NCBI RefSeq assembly: GCF_000282355.1
Contig: NZ_AKJL01000305.1
Span: forward strand, 1-64,000
From: Pseudomonas sp. GM49
Lineage (GTDB): Bacteria; Pseudomonadota; Gammaproteobacteria; Pseudomonadales; Pseudomonadaceae
DNA: 64,000 bases
Direction of reading: 5' to 3'
The notes under the pieces were generated by a model that saw nothing but the letters and a program-made list of their open reading frames with translations, was not told the DNA's origin and searched no databases. This document shows positions 1-8,618 of this stretch, one piece after another. Numbering within the stretch: position 1 is the stretch's first letter; each line of letters opens with the position of its first letter. A program made the translations under genes and the position numbers.

Positions 1-36
1 TGGCGAGGGGGCTTGTCGGAATGCCCCCTCGCCACA
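1..36. repeat. REP-like hairpin
   Basis: Inverted arms TGGCGAGGGGGC and GCCCCCTCGCCA enclose a 12-nt loop immediately downstream of the minus-strand hydrolase gene. The same GGCGAGGGGGC core recurs at 63.7-63.8 kb. It is an extragenic palindrome of the type scattered through fluorescent Pseudomonas genomes, and it could also act as a transcript-end hairpin. Confidence 0.8.
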
Positions 37-46
37 GATGTCAGGG

Positions 47-838
47 TTAACCAAAGATCTTTTTGAAGAAAGCCTGCATGTCCGCCCAGGATTTTTCGTC
101 CGCAGCCTTGTTGTAGCCAATGTCGGGCCCGCCATGATCGCCATGGCCCAACCGATCGGCTTCCGGATTGGTGAAGCCGTGCTTGGCGCCGTCGAGACTG
201 ACGAATTTATAGTCGGCCCCGGCCTTGTCCATCTCGCTCTTGAAGGCGCTGATGCTCTCCGGGGTGACGATGCTGTCCAGCGCCCCGTGCTCCACCAGGA
301 TCTTCGCCTTGACGCTGCCCGGCGTTGCCGGCGTATTGGTTGCCAACGCACCATGGAAACTCACCACACCCGCCAGCGGCACACCCTGGCGCGCGGCGTT
401 GAGCACCACGCCACCACCGAAGCAGTAGCCGATGGCGGCGATTTTGTTCGGGTCGGTTTGTGGCTGTTTCTTCAGCAAGTCGAGTCCGGCGTTAAACCTC
501 GCGCTGCCCACGGCACTGTCTTTCGTCACCGCTTGCATAAAGGCCATGGCGTCTTTGGGGTGTTCGGTATTTTTGCCGTCACCGTACATGTCGATGGCCA
601 GGGCGCTGTAGCCCAGGCCGGCGAGATCCCGGGCGCGACGCTTGGTGTAGTCATTCAGCCCCCAGAACTCATGCACCACCAAGACCCCGGGGCGCGGACC
701 TTTGATGGCATCGTCATAAGCGTAATAGCCGATCATTTTCGTGCCGTCGGCACTTTGGTAGGGAATTTCCTGAGTATTGATGGCGGCCTGACTGAGCCTG
801 CTCAGGGCCAGTAGGAGGACGGCTAAGAACATGCGCAT
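47..838 (-). CDS. Dienelactone hydrolase family protein, exported
   Basis: This 263-aa alpha/beta-hydrolase begins with a short hydrophobic leader (MRMFLAVLLLALSRLSQA), so it is probably periplasmic. The nucleophile elbow reads GYCFGGG, with Cys in place of Ser as in carboxymethylenebutenolidase-type enzymes. The acid (LVEHGALDSIV) and histidine (GAKHGFT) positions of the triad are also visible. An in-frame start lies 11 codons upstream, but AAGGAG sits about 8 nt before the ATG at 838, which fixes that start. The natural substrate cannot be told. The family hydrolyses dienelactones in aromatic catabolism, but no such pathway genes lie nearby. It is divergent from oprH and shares its upstream region. 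Confidence 0.85.
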   Translation of the reverse strand: MRMFLAVLLLALSRLSQAAINTQEIPYQSADGTKMIGYYAYDDAIKGPRPGVLVVHEFWGLNDYTKRRARDLAGLGYSALAIDMYGDGKNTEHPKDAMAFMQAVTKDSAVGSARFNAGLDLLKKQPQTDPNKIAAIGYCFGGGVVLNAARQGVPLAGVVSFHGALATNTPATPGSVKAKILVEHGALDSIVTPESISAFKSEMDKAGADYKFVSLDGAKHGFTNPEADRLGHGDHGGPDIGYNKAADEKSWADMQAFFKKIFG

Positions 839-884
839 GGTCGGAACTCCTTTTGAAACGTGTCGAAACATTCGGGAGGGGCCG

Positions 885-923
885 GTTCAGCCCAGGTTCA
901 GATTGCGTTCAGGGGGAGTTCAG
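885..923 (+). promoter_or_regulatory. Array of four PhoP half-sites upstream of oprH
   Basis: GTTCAG occurs four times, at 885, 896, 907 and 918, each separated by exactly 5 nt (11-bp period). PhoP recognises direct repeats of this kind with a 5-nt spacer. A possible -10 (GTAACCT, about 934-940) follows 11 bp later. The array explains autoregulated control of oprH-phoP-phoQ; two half-sites make a usual box, so this one is doubled. Confidence 0.85.
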
Positions 924-983
924 GGCGCGGTGCGTAACCTTGCCCCGTACCCAAAAAACAAACGGCACATGAGGAACTCCCCA

Positions 984-1586
984 ATGACTGGATTCAAAAA
1001 ACTGCTTCTGGCGTTCACCGTTCTGGGCGCGAGCACCGCGGCCTTCGCGTCTGACGACAACTTCGCCAGCCTTACTCTTGGACAGACCAGCGACAAAGTC
1101 AAAAAGTCCCACGCCCTGAATGACAACCTCAACCACCCGAACGCCGATGGCGTGATCGGCAAGGACACCACCTGGGGTGTGCGTCTGGGCCAGCAGAATA
1201 GCCAGGGCCGTTACTACGCCACTTACGACAACGTGTCGGGCTCGCACAACGGCATTAAACTGCGTCAGGAAAACCTCCTGGGCAGCTACGATCTGTTCTA
1301 CCCGGTGGGCGGCAGTACCAAATTGTTCGGCGGCGCCACGGCCGGCCTGACCAAAATGACCCAGGAGTCGCCAGGCTTCAGCCGCGACAGCGATATCGGC
1401 TACGCCATCGGTGGCCAGGTGGGTGTGCTGCAACAGGTTTCGCAGAACACCTCGGTTGAACTGGGTTACCGTTACCTGCGCAGCAACGCGAGCACCGAGA
1501 TGAGTGAGCGCGGTGGCAGCAAGCAGGGTTCGCTGGACCTGACCAGTAGCGCCCAGACTTACCTGTCGGCCAACTACGCTTTCTGA
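984..1586 (+). CDS. oprH: Outer membrane protein OprH
   Basis: A 200-aa outer membrane beta-barrel with a 22-residue signal peptide ending AAFA. It matches my memory of P. aeruginosa OprH along its whole length, for example GRYYATY, LRQENLLGSYD, KLFGGAT and ELGYRYLRSNASTEM, and ends in aromatic Phe as barrel proteins do. OprH stabilises lipopolysaccharide when Mg2+ is scarce and contributes to resistance to cationic peptides. An ATG exists at 969, but GAGGAA is 7 nt upstream of the ATG at 984, so the later start is preferred. It lies directly before phoP-phoQ, the conserved operon order, and behind a PhoP-box array. Confidence 0.95.
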   Translation: MTGFKKLLLAFTVLGASTAAFASDDNFASLTLGQTSDKVKKSHALNDNLNHPNADGVIGKDTTWGVRLGQQNSQGRYYATYDNVSGSHNGIKLRQENLLGSYDLFYPVGGSTKLFGGATAGLTKMTQESPGFSRDSDIGYAIGGQVGVLQQVSQNTSVELGYRYLRSNASTEMSERGGSKQGSLDLTSSAQTYLSANYAF

Positions 1587-1608
1587 CAAGCGTTTCGTGA
1601 GCGGCTTG

Positions 1609-1639
1609 CGCCGGATCAGCCCGAGTGACTGATCCGGCG
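1609..1639 (+). terminator. Perfect 11-bp hairpin between oprH and phoP
   Basis: CGCCGGATCAG and CTGATCCGGCG pair perfectly around a 9-nt loop. No T-run follows, so it is not a classic intrinsic terminator. A processing or stabilising hairpin that leaves more oprH than phoPQ message is a reasonable inference. Confidence 0.55.
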
Positions 1640-1706
1640 TTGCCATGTTAGCTATTGAGGTGCGACGTTGCGCCTCTGGAGATGTTGATTTGCCCGGGAG
1701 AGCGTT

Positions 1707-2384
1707 ATGAAACTGCTGGTCGTCGAAGATGAAGCGCTGCTGCGTCATCACCTGAAAACCCGCCTGACGGAGAGCGGCCACGTGGTCGAGTCCGTGGCCA
1801 ACGCCGAGGAGGGGCTGTACCAGACCGCGCAGTTCAACTTTGACCTGGCGGTGATCGACCTCGGTCTGCCGGGCATGAGCGGGCTCGACCTGATCCGCCA
1901 GTTGCGCTCAAGTGGCAAAACCTTCCCGATCCTCATCCTCACCGCGCGCGGCAACTGGCAGGACAAGGTCGAAGGCCTGGCCGCCGGCGCCGACGATTAC
2001 GTGGTCAAGCCGTTTCAGTTCGAAGAACTGGAGGCCCGCCTGAATGCCTTGCTACGCCGCTCCAGCGGTTTTACCCAATCGACTATCGTTGCCGGTCCCT
2101 TGCTGCTGGACCTCAATCGCAAGCAGGCGTCCCTCGACGACCAGCCGCTGGCACTGACCGCGTACGAATACCGCATTCTCGAATACCTGATGCGCCATCA
2201 TCAGCAGGTGGTGCCCAAGGACCGCTTGATGGAACAGCTCTACCCGGATGACGACGAGCGTGATCCGAATGTGATCGAGGTGCTGGTCGGCCGTCTGCGC
2301 CGCAAGCTGGAGGGGCCGGATGGGTTCAAACCGATCGACACCGTGCGCGGCCTGGGCTACCTGTTCAATGAGCGTTGCACTTGA
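1707..2384 (+). CDS. phoP: Two-component response regulator PhoP
   Basis: A 225-aa OmpR/PhoB-family regulator. The receiver domain (residues 1-115) has the acidic pair E7-D8, phosphoacceptor D51 in VIDLGLPG, the Thr of LTAR and the Lys of VVKPF. The C-terminal winged helix (about 125-220) has the ALTAYEYRILEYL and VEVLVGRLRRKL-like elements. With OprH upstream and PhoQ downstream this is PhoP, which activates genes for outer-membrane remodelling under low divalent cations. The phoQ reading frame overlaps its end. Confidence 0.95.
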   Translation: MKLLVVEDEALLRHHLKTRLTESGHVVESVANAEEGLYQTAQFNFDLAVIDLGLPGMSGLDLIRQLRSSGKTFPILILTARGNWQDKVEGLAAGADDYVVKPFQFEELEARLNALLRRSSGFTQSTIVAGPLLLDLNRKQASLDDQPLALTAYEYRILEYLMRHHQQVVPKDRLMEQLYPDDDERDPNVIEVLVGRLRRKLEGPDGFKPIDTVRGLGYLFNERCT

Positions 2385-3727
2385 TCCGTTCGCTGCGCAT
2401 TCGCTTGATGCTCGCCGCCACGCTGTTGGCGGTGTTGTTCATGCTGGCGTTGCTGCCGGCGATGCAGGGGGCCTTCAGCCTGGCGTTGCAGGACTCCATC
2501 GAGCAGCGCTTGGCATCGGACGTGACCACGTTGATCTCTGCCGCCCGGGTGGATAACAACAGCTTGCAGATGCCGGAGCAATTGCCCGACGAACGCTTCA
2601 ACCTCACCGACAGCCGATTGCTCGGCTACATCTATGACCGTGAAGGGCATCTGGTCTGGCGTTCGAAGGCGACCCGGGAAGAACAGATCAATTACACGCC
2701 GCGCTATGACGGACGTGGCAACGAGTTCGCGCGGATCCGCGAAGCCAATGGCCAGGAGTTCTTCGTCTACGACGTCGAGGTCAAGTTGCTCGGCGGTAAA
2801 AGTGCGGCGTTCAGCATCGTGGCGCTGCAACCGGTTCGCGAGTACGAACTGACCCTCGAAGGCCTGCGGGAAAATCTCTATCTGGGTTTTGGCGCGGCAC
2901 TGCTGGTGTTGCTGGCGTTGCTGTGGATCGGTCTGACCTGGGGCTTGCAGGCATTGCGGCGCTTGAGCCAGGAGCTGGACCAGATCGAAGGTGGCATCCG
3001 CGAAAGCCTCAGTGAAGAACATCCCCGGGAATTGCTGCGCCTGACCGGCTCTCTCAACCGCTTGCTGCACAGTGAACGTGAGCAGCGCAGTCGCTACCGT
3101 GATTCTCTCGATGACCTGGCCCATAGCCTGAAAACGCCGCTGGCGGTGTTGCAAGGCGTCAGTGAAGACATGGCCCAGCGTCCTGAGGATCGCGATCAGG
3201 CCTGGGTGCTGCAAACCCAGATCGAACGCATGAGTCAGCAGATCGGCTACCAGTTGCAGCGCGCCAGCCTGCGCAAGAGTGGTCTGGTACGTCATCAGGT
3301 GCACTTGCGGCCGGTGCTGAAAAGCCTGTGCGACACGCTGGACAAGGTCTATCGCGACAAGCGCGTGCACGTCGCGTTCGATTTGCCCGACCCGTGTTAC
3401 GTACCGATCGAGCAGGGCGCTCTGTTGGAGATGATGGGCAATCTGCTGGAAAACGCCTATCGCCTGTGCCTCGGCGAAGTACGCATCAGCGTGCGCGAAA
3501 CCCTCGGTGGCACCGAGTTGTGTGTCGAGGACGATGGCCCCGGCGTGCCACAGGATCAGCGCGCACGGATTCTCGAGCGAGGAGAGCGCCTGGACCGCCA
3601 GCACCCGGGGCAGGGCATCGGCCTGGCGGTGGTCAAGGACATCATCGAAAGCTACAGCGCCCAGCTGACGCTGGGGGATTCGCCAATGGGCGGGGCGGCG
3701 TTCCGGATTCACTTTCCGGTGGTTTAG
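2381..3727 (+). CDS. phoQ: Sensor histidine kinase PhoQ
   Basis: A 448-aa inner-membrane kinase. TM1 is at about residues 8-28, followed by a periplasmic sensor, TM2 at about 165-185, a HAMP linker, a phosphoacceptor His248 in DLAHSLKTP, and an ATPase domain with N-box NLLENAYRL and G-boxes DDGPGVP and GIGLAV. The start is not ATG. A TTG at 2381 (MIRSLRIR-) overlaps the phoP stop codon as TTGA and gives the same length as P. aeruginosa PhoQ; another TTG lies 6 nt upstream. It phosphorylates PhoP in response to Mg2+ limitation and cationic peptides. The rare start and overlap suggest translational coupling at a low rate. Confidence 0.93.
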   Translation: MIRSLRIRLMLAATLLAVLFMLALLPAMQGAFSLALQDSIEQRLASDVTTLISAARVDNNSLQMPEQLPDERFNLTDSRLLGYIYDREGHLVWRSKATREEQINYTPRYDGRGNEFARIREANGQEFFVYDVEVKLLGGKSAAFSIVALQPVREYELTLEGLRENLYLGFGAALLVLLALLWIGLTWGLQALRRLSQELDQIEGGIRESLSEEHPRELLRLTGSLNRLLHSEREQRSRYRDSLDDLAHSLKTPLAVLQGVSEDMAQRPEDRDQAWVLQTQIERMSQQIGYQLQRASLRKSGLVRHQVHLRPVLKSLCDTLDKVYRDKRVHVAFDLPDPCYVPIEQGALLEMMGNLLENAYRLCLGEVRISVRETLGGTELCVEDDGPGVPQDQRARILERGERLDRQHPGQGIGLAVVKDIIESYSAQLTLGDSPMGGAAFRIHFPVV

Positions 3728-3746
3728 TGGTGTTTTATCGGACGCC

Positions 3747-3811
3747 ATCGCGAGCAAGCTCGCTCCCACAAAGGGTTGCGATAAACCTGTGGGAGCGAGC
3801 TTGCTCGCGAT
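3747..3811. repeat. REP doublet (REPIN-like)
   Basis: Two inverted copies of ATCGCGAGCAAGCTCGCTCC face each other around about 17 nt, between the convergent phoQ and AraC-type genes. The same motif pair occurs at 7863-7939. Confidence 0.85.
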
Positions 3812-3849
3812 GAGGCCAGTGAATACTTCAAAAAAATCGGCCTTGGAAA

Positions 3850-4848
3850 TCAGCTTTCCTGCGCCCGATAGGCTCCCGGTGTCAATCCGGTCCACTTCTT
3901 GAACGCCCGGTGAAACGCCGACGGCTCGGAAAACCCCAGCTGCTCGGCGATCTGTTGCAACGACAGGTCGGCGCGGCTCAGATGATAAATCGCGATGTCC
4001 CGGCGCAACTGGTCCTTCAATTCCTGAAAGCTCGAACCCTCTTCCCGCAGATGCCGGCGCAAGGTTTGCGGGCTGATGTGCAAGTGGGTGGCCACGGTTT
4101 CGAGGTCGGGCCAGCGTGAACTGTCGCGGCTGAGCAAGCGCCGCAAGCGGCTGCTCAAACTGTCGCCGTCATCCGGGCGCGAGAGCAGGTCGGCGGGGGA
4201 GCGCTCGAGGAAATGCTTGAGGGTGCGTTCGTCCTGCAACAGCGGCATGGCCAGGTAACGGCTGTGGAACAACAGGCTGCTCTGGGGCCTGGAAAACTCA
4301 AGCGGGCAGGAAAACAGCAGGTCGTACTCGGCGCCGTGTTCGGGCCTGGGGTAGCTGAACGTGGCCTGCTCCAGGCGAATGCGCTGGCCGATCAGCCAAC
4401 TGCCGAATCGATGCCAGATCACCAACAGAGCCTCGCTCAGAAAGTGGTCCGGGTCCCAAAGTTGCGCGTCGTCCAGGCTCAGGCGGACCCATTCGTCCTC
4501 GCGGCTCAGGGTCAAACGCGGAGCTCCGGGGAATAGGCTATAAAACAATAAGCCACGATTGAGTGCCTTATCCAGATTGCGGCAGTGGATCACGGCATGA
4601 CCCATCATCGCGAAGCTACCCGGTTTGCTCGGGGCTTGCCCGAACCCCAGGTACTCGTCGTCCAGTGCCAGCCATAAGGCCTGAATCAGTCGGGTGAACT
4701 GCTCCGGAGCGATACGCGCCCGCGGCTCGTCCAGCAACTCGGGGCTGATGCCCAGTTGCTGGAGCAGGCCCGAATAGTCGTAGCCATGCCGACGCGCACC
4801 ACCCAGGGCGGCGCGAGCGAAATGACTGGCAATGGTGCGTTCGCGCAT
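3850..4848 (-). CDS. AraC-family transcriptional regulator
   Basis: A 332-aa regulator. The N-terminal 200 residues look like the arabinose-binding-like ligand domain of the OruR/ArgR-like subgroup. The last 100 residues hold two helix-turn-helix motifs (DLETVATHLHISPQTLRRHL and LSLQQIAEQLGFSEPSAFHRAF) and the family signature ending KWTGLTPGAYR. The frame stays open 51 codons further upstream, but the ATG at 4848 begins a typical N-terminus (MRERTIASHFARAAL). The gene is divergent from dctA with about 340 bp between. Its ligand is unknown. A role in dctA control is possible but nothing in the sequence requires it. Confidence 0.85.
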   Translation of the reverse strand: MRERTIASHFARAALGGARRHGYDYSGLLQQLGISPELLDEPRARIAPEQFTRLIQALWLALDDEYLGFGQAPSKPGSFAMMGHAVIHCRNLDKALNRGLLFYSLFPGAPRLTLSREDEWVRLSLDDAQLWDPDHFLSEALLVIWHRFGSWLIGQRIRLEQATFSYPRPEHGAEYDLLFSCPLEFSRPQSSLLFHSRYLAMPLLQDERTLKHFLERSPADLLSRPDDGDSLSSRLRRLLSRDSSRWPDLETVATHLHISPQTLRRHLREEGSSFQELKDQLRRDIAIYHLSRADLSLQQIAEQLGFSEPSAFHRAFKKWTGLTPGAYRAQES

Positions 4849-5041
4849 GGCAGCAGATCTGACCGTTGATCGACGGATGGTAGCTGCGCACTGCGGGCAT
4901 GAACAGGGCGGATATCCGCCAAATTGCAGGGCGACTATTAGTGGAAGGGCGGAAACCCGCCACATGCTAGTAACCGTTCGGTGACAAGGAATTCGCTGCA
5001 ACCCCTGATATCAAAAGGCTTGCAGGGTTTTTACGGAAGGT

Positions 5042-5055
5042 GGCACGGGCCTTGC
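5042..5055 (+). promoter_or_regulatory. Sigma-54 promoter of dctA
   Basis: TGGCACGGGCCTTGCGA has GG at 5042-5043 and GC at 5054-5055 with 10 nt between, an excellent -24/-12 element about 130 nt upstream of dctA. The 4849-5186 gap otherwise holds the divergent AraC-type promoter region. In Pseudomonas the DctB/DctD system activates dctA from such a promoter. Confidence 0.88.
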
Positions 5056-5186
5056 GATACAACGAGCAGATGCCTGCCGTTGCGCAGCTCGAAAAAACAA
5101 ATCCCTCCAGTGCAGGAGGGTTCGCAATTGCGGTGTTGCGGGCAACAGATGGATGTTGTCACCGGGCACCCTTGAGGAACTTTGCA

Positions 5187-6521
5187 ATGACGACTCGTCA
5201 GCCACTGTACAAATCCCTGTATTTCCAGGTGATCGTTGCAATTGTCATCGGTATCTTGCTCGGTCACTTCTATCCGCAGCTCGGTGTGGCGGTAAAGCCG
5301 CTGGGTGACGGGTTCATCAAACTGATCAAAATGATCATCGCCCCGATCATCTTCTGTACCGTCGTCAGCGGTATCGCCGGCATGCAGGACATGAAAGCGG
5401 TCGGCAAGACTGGCGGTTACGCACTCCTTTACTTTGAAATCGTTTCGACCATCGCTTTGCTGGTGGGTCTGGTCGTGGTCAACGTCGTGCAGCCAGGCGC
5501 TGGCATGCACATCGACGTGAGTACACTGGATGCTTCCAAAGTCGCTACCTACGTCGCGGCCGGTGCCGATCAAAGCGTGGTCGGCTTCCTGCTCAACGTG
5601 ATCCCGACCACCATCGTCGGCGCGTTCGCCACGGGCGACATCCTGCAAGTGCTGATGTTCTCGGTGATCTTCGGTTTCGCCCTGCATCGCCTGGGTGCCT
5701 ACGGCAAGCCGATCCTCGACTTCATCGATCGCTTCGCCCATGTGATGTTCAACATCATCAACATGATCATGAAGCTCGCGCCAATCGGTGCCTTCGGTGC
5801 GATGGCGTTCACCATCGGTGCCTACGGTGTCGGCTCGCTGGTGCAGTTGGGTCAGTTGATGGCGTGCTTCTACATCACCTGCCTGTTGTTCATCCTGATC
5901 GTGCTGGGCGGCATTGCCCGCATGCACGGCTTCAGCGTTTTGAAAATGATCCGCTACATCCGTGAGGAACTGCTGATCGTGCTGGGTACTTCTTCTTCGG
6001 AATCGGTACTGCCACGGATGCTGATCAAGATGGAGCGTCTGGGCGCGCAGAAATCTGTCGTGGGTCTGGTGATTCCGACCGGTTACTCGTTCAACCTCGA
6101 CGGTACCGCCATCTACCTGACCATGGCTGCGGTGTTCATTGCCCAAGCCACCGATACCCACATGGACATCACGCACCAGATCACCCTGCTGGTGGTGTTG
6201 TTGCTGTCCTCCAAAGGCGCCGCCGGTGTGACTGGTTCGGGCTTCATCGTACTGGCAGCCACCCTGTCCGCTGTTGGCCACCTGCCGGTTGCCGGCCTGG
6301 CGCTGATCCTCGGCATCGACCGCTTCATGTCCGAAGCCCGTGCCCTGACCAACCTGGTCGGTAACGCCGTGGCCACCATTGTTGTGGCCAAGTGGGTCAA
6401 GGAACTGGACACCGACGTGCTGCAAGCGGAGCTGGCCTCGGGCGGTCGCGGCATTGCCGACGAGCCTAAAGACGATGTTCTGGGCCACGTCGAAGGGGCA
6501 ACCCCGACGAACGCCAAGTAA
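5187..6521 (+). CDS. dctA: C4-dicarboxylate/H+ or Na+ symporter DctA
   Basis: A 444-aa inner-membrane carrier of the DAACS (GltP/DctA) family that takes up succinate, fumarate and malate. Eight or more hydrophobic segments are visible. The two signature regions are present: the serine-rich hairpin [12 protein letters not shown] near residue 268 and the substrate-binding NLDGTAIYL near 302. [14 protein letters not shown] near 380 is also a family hallmark. GAGGAAC lies 8 nt before the ATG at 5187. The frame is open upstream to 5040, but that region contains the promoter. A terminator follows directly, so it is monocistronic. Confidence 0.95.
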   Translation: MTTRQPLYKSLYFQVIVAIVIGILLGHFYPQLGVAVKPLGDGFIKLIKMIIAPIIFCTVVSGIAGMQDMKAVGKTGGYALLYFEIVSTIALLVGLVVVNVVQPGAGMHIDVSTLDASKVATYVAAGADQSVVGFLLNVIPTTIVGAFATGDILQVLMFSVIFGFALHRLGAYGKPILDFIDRFAHVMFNIINMIMKLAPIGAFGAMAFTIGAYGVGSLVQLGQLMACFYITCLLFILIVLGGIARMHGFSVLKMIRYIREELLIVLGTSSSESVLPRMLIKMERLGAQKSVVGLVIPTGYSFNLDGTAIYLTMAAVFIAQATDTHMDITHQITLLVVLLLSSKGAAGVTGSGFIVLAATLSAVGHLPVAGLALILGIDRFMSEARALTNLVGNAVATIVVAKWVKELDTDVLQAELASGGRGIADEPKDDVLGHVEGATPTNAK

Positions 6522-6535
6522 GCCTTGTTGTAATG

Positions 6536-6560
6536 AAAAACCCGCTTCGGCGGGTTTTTT
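6536..6560 (+). terminator. Intrinsic terminator after dctA
   Basis: CCCGC-TTCGG-CGGG stem-loop followed by TTTTTT, 15 nt after the dctA stop codon. Confidence 0.9.
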
Positions 6561-6665
6561 CATGCCCGGCGTTTGAGCGTAACGGTCACTGCACGTGGCG
6601 TATAAGGTGATTGCTGCAAAGCAATCGGCTGCCTAGGCTGTGGGCATCGTAAAGGGAGAACGCTC

Positions 6666-7847
6666 ATGCTCGGTCCACTGGCATCACTCAAGGTTCTGGA
6701 TTTCTCGACACTGCTGCCGGGGCCATTCGCCTCGTTGTTGCTGGCGGACATGGGTGCCGAAGTGCTGCGCATCGAATCACCGACCCGCCTGGATCTGCTG
6801 CGGGTGTTGCCGCCCCACGATCAAGGAGTGTCGGCCAGTCATGCCTACCTCAACCGCAACAAGCGCAGCCTCGCCCTGGATCTCAAACAGCCTGAGGCGC
6901 TGGAGGTGATCGGGACGTTGCTGCAGGACTACGACATCGTGCTCGAGCAGTTCCGTCCGGGTGTCATGGCGCGCCTGGGCCTGGGTTACGAAGCCCTGAA
7001 GGCGATCAATCCGAAACTGATTTATGTGTCGATCACCGGCTATGGCCAGACCGGTCCCTACAAGGACCGCGCCGGCCACGACATCAACTATCTGGCCCTG
7101 TCCGGGCTGGCGAGTTACACCGGCCGTGCCGACAGTGGGCCGCTGCCGTTGGGCATGCAGGTGGCGGATGTCGCCGGTGGCTCGCTGCACGGGGTGATTG
7201 GCTTGCTGGCGGCGGTCATTGCCCGGCAGCAAACCGGTCAGGGCCAGCACCTGGATGTCAGCATGACCGACTGCGCGTTCAGCCTGAATGCGATGTCGGG
7301 TGCCGGGTATCTGGCCTGTGGCATCGAACCGGGCCTGGAAAACCAGGTGCTCAATGGCGGCAGCTTCTACGATTACTACCGCTCCGGGGATGGGCGCTGG
7401 CTGTCGGTGGGCAGCCTGGAACCGGTATTCATGAAACAGTTGTGCACGGCGTTGGGGCTGGAGGAACTGGCCGACCTCGGCCTGTCACCGCAACCGGCAG
7501 ATCAGAAACAGCTTAAAGACGCGCTGAGGGTCGAATTTGAAAAGCATGATTTTGCCGAGTTGTGCGCGTTGTTCGCCGAAATGGATGCTTGTGTCGAGCC
7601 GGTGTTGAACCTGGGAGAAGCGCTGCGTCATCCGCAGTTGCAGGCCCGGGAGCTGGTGACCAACGTGCCGCGGGGCGATGGTTCAGCCCAGGCGCAGATG
7701 GCGTGCCCGCTGAAGTTTTCGCAAGGGTTGCCTGAGCCTCGGCATATAGGCGCGGTGCTGGGGCAGCATACGGATCAGGTGTTGGGGGAGTTGGGGTTCA
7801 GTGCGCAGCGGATTGAGGCGTTGCGGCGGGCCAAGGTGATTCTCTAG
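6666..7847 (+). CDS. CaiB/BaiF CoA-transferase family, AMACR-like
   Basis: A 393-aa class III CoA-transferase fold protein. H138 in AGHDINYLAL and D168 in VADVAGGS match the catalytic His/Asp pair of alpha-methylacyl-CoA racemase, and AGHDINY is characteristic of that branch rather than of formyl-CoA transferase. The N-terminus (LKVLDFSTLLPGP) and the EGFRPG-like EQFRPGV site are typical. The likely role is racemising or transferring branched acyl-CoA thioesters in the cytoplasm. The ATG at 6666 follows AGGGAGA. It is a single gene after the dctA terminator; no pathway neighbours indicate a substrate. Confidence 0.8.
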   Translation: MLGPLASLKVLDFSTLLPGPFASLLLADMGAEVLRIESPTRLDLLRVLPPHDQGVSASHAYLNRNKRSLALDLKQPEALEVIGTLLQDYDIVLEQFRPGVMARLGLGYEALKAINPKLIYVSITGYGQTGPYKDRAGHDINYLALSGLASYTGRADSGPLPLGMQVADVAGGSLHGVIGLLAAVIARQQTGQGQHLDVSMTDCAFSLNAMSGAGYLACGIEPGLENQVLNGGSFYDYYRSGDGRWLSVGSLEPVFMKQLCTALGLEELADLGLSPQPADQKQLKDALRVEFEKHDFAELCALFAEMDACVEPVLNLGEALRHPQLQARELVTNVPRGDGSAQAQMACPLKFSQGLPEPRHIGAVLGQHTDQVLGELGFSAQRIEALRRAKVIL

Positions 7848-7862
7848 GGCCTGTCAGGCCGC

Positions 7863-7939
7863 TATCGCGAGCAAGCTCGCTCCCACACTGGATTTGCATC
7901 GCGCCAAATATCCCCTGTGGGAGCGAGCTTGCTCGCGAT
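7863..7939. repeat. REP doublet (REPIN-like)
   Basis: Inverted copies of ATCGCGAGCAAGCTCGCTCC are separated by about 35 nt between convergent genes. The same family occurs at 3747-3811. Confidence 0.85.
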
Positions 7940-7967
7940 GAGGCCAGTGCAGTCACCAAAAGAACAA

Positions 7968-8462
7968 CTACTCGACCCGCATCTCCCCACTGAACACCAA
8001 GGTGTGGCGACACCGCCGGCACAAATACCGCCGCCCTTGCCGAACCAGGCTGTGGCGCTGGGCCGAGAACGGGAAGTCGCTGTCGGCGCACGGGCACTTG
8101 TAGATGTAGCGGGTCACGCTGCGGCGTTTGACGTCATAGGTGTGGCAGCGGTTGGGCGGCAGTTCGTACACGCCGCGCATGATCAATTGCCACTCTTCGC
8201 CATGGGGCTGGATGCTCTCGCCGAACAGCTGATGGGCGATCAGGTGCGCGACTTCATGGGCCACGGTCTGCTTGAGAAAATCTTCGGTGTTTTCCCGGTA
8301 CAGCTGCGGATTGAAGCGCAGCAGGTTCTCGTGCAAATGCGCGACACCGGCTTTCTGCCCGCGCAGCTTGAGGCTCACCACGGGGCGCTTGAAAGGTCGT
8401 TTGAAAAAGGATTCGGCTAGTTGGAAGCAGTCTTCGACGCGGGTATTGAGTTGCTCGGGCAT
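7968..8462 (-). CDS. sprT: SprT family zinc metalloprotease-like protein
   Basis: A 164-aa SprT-like protein. The zinc site is H69-E70-V-A-H73 (TVAHEVAHLI) with a further His in HGEEW near residue 88. The C-terminal zinc ribbon has two Cys pairs (YKCPCADS and YLCRRCRH). Length and layout match Pseudomonas SprT. The protein family is related to the Spartan DNA-protein-crosslink proteases, but the bacterial role is not well defined. The gene follows a REPIN and precedes a terminator hairpin belonging to the next minus-strand gene. Confidence 0.9.
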   Translation of the reverse strand: MPEQLNTRVEDCFQLAESFFKRPFKRPVVSLKLRGQKAGVAHLHENLLRFNPQLYRENTEDFLKQTVAHEVAHLIAHQLFGESIQPHGEEWQLIMRGVYELPPNRCHTYDVKRRSVTRYIYKCPCADSDFPFSAQRHSLVRQGRRYLCRRCRHTLVFSGEMRVE

Positions 8463-8563
8463 GCTTGATGGATCTCCAGAGCGCTCGAGTATGCCGCAAC
8501 CCTCGGGCCTTGCGAATCACCAGGTTGCCGAATGGTCGTGTGCCTTCTCGGCCCTGAAGATGA

Positions 8564-8587
8564 AAAGGCCGCCTTGCGGCGGCCTTT
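8564..8587 (-). terminator. Terminator of the Yip1-like gene
   Basis: AAAGGCCGCC-TTGC-GGCGGCCTTT forms a 10-bp stem. Read on the minus strand it ends in TTTT after the stem, 30 nt past the stop of the gene at 8619-9221. Confidence 0.8.
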
Positions 8588-8618
8588 GTCGGCAGTTCTG
8601 ATTTTCAGTGATGTGCGG

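Noticed and set aside
38-814. Long open frame opposite the dienelactone hydrolase gene
   Set aside because: It is the antisense shadow of a well-supported gene in GC-rich DNA; no family match or ribosome site.
2357-3895. 512-codon open frame antisense to phoQ
   Set aside because: Shadow of phoQ. Composition is repetitive (Gln/His/Arg-rich), typical of antisense frames.
5031-6563. 510-codon open frame antisense to dctA
   Set aside because: Antisense of a membrane protein gene, giving a His/Asp/Gln-rich nonsense product.
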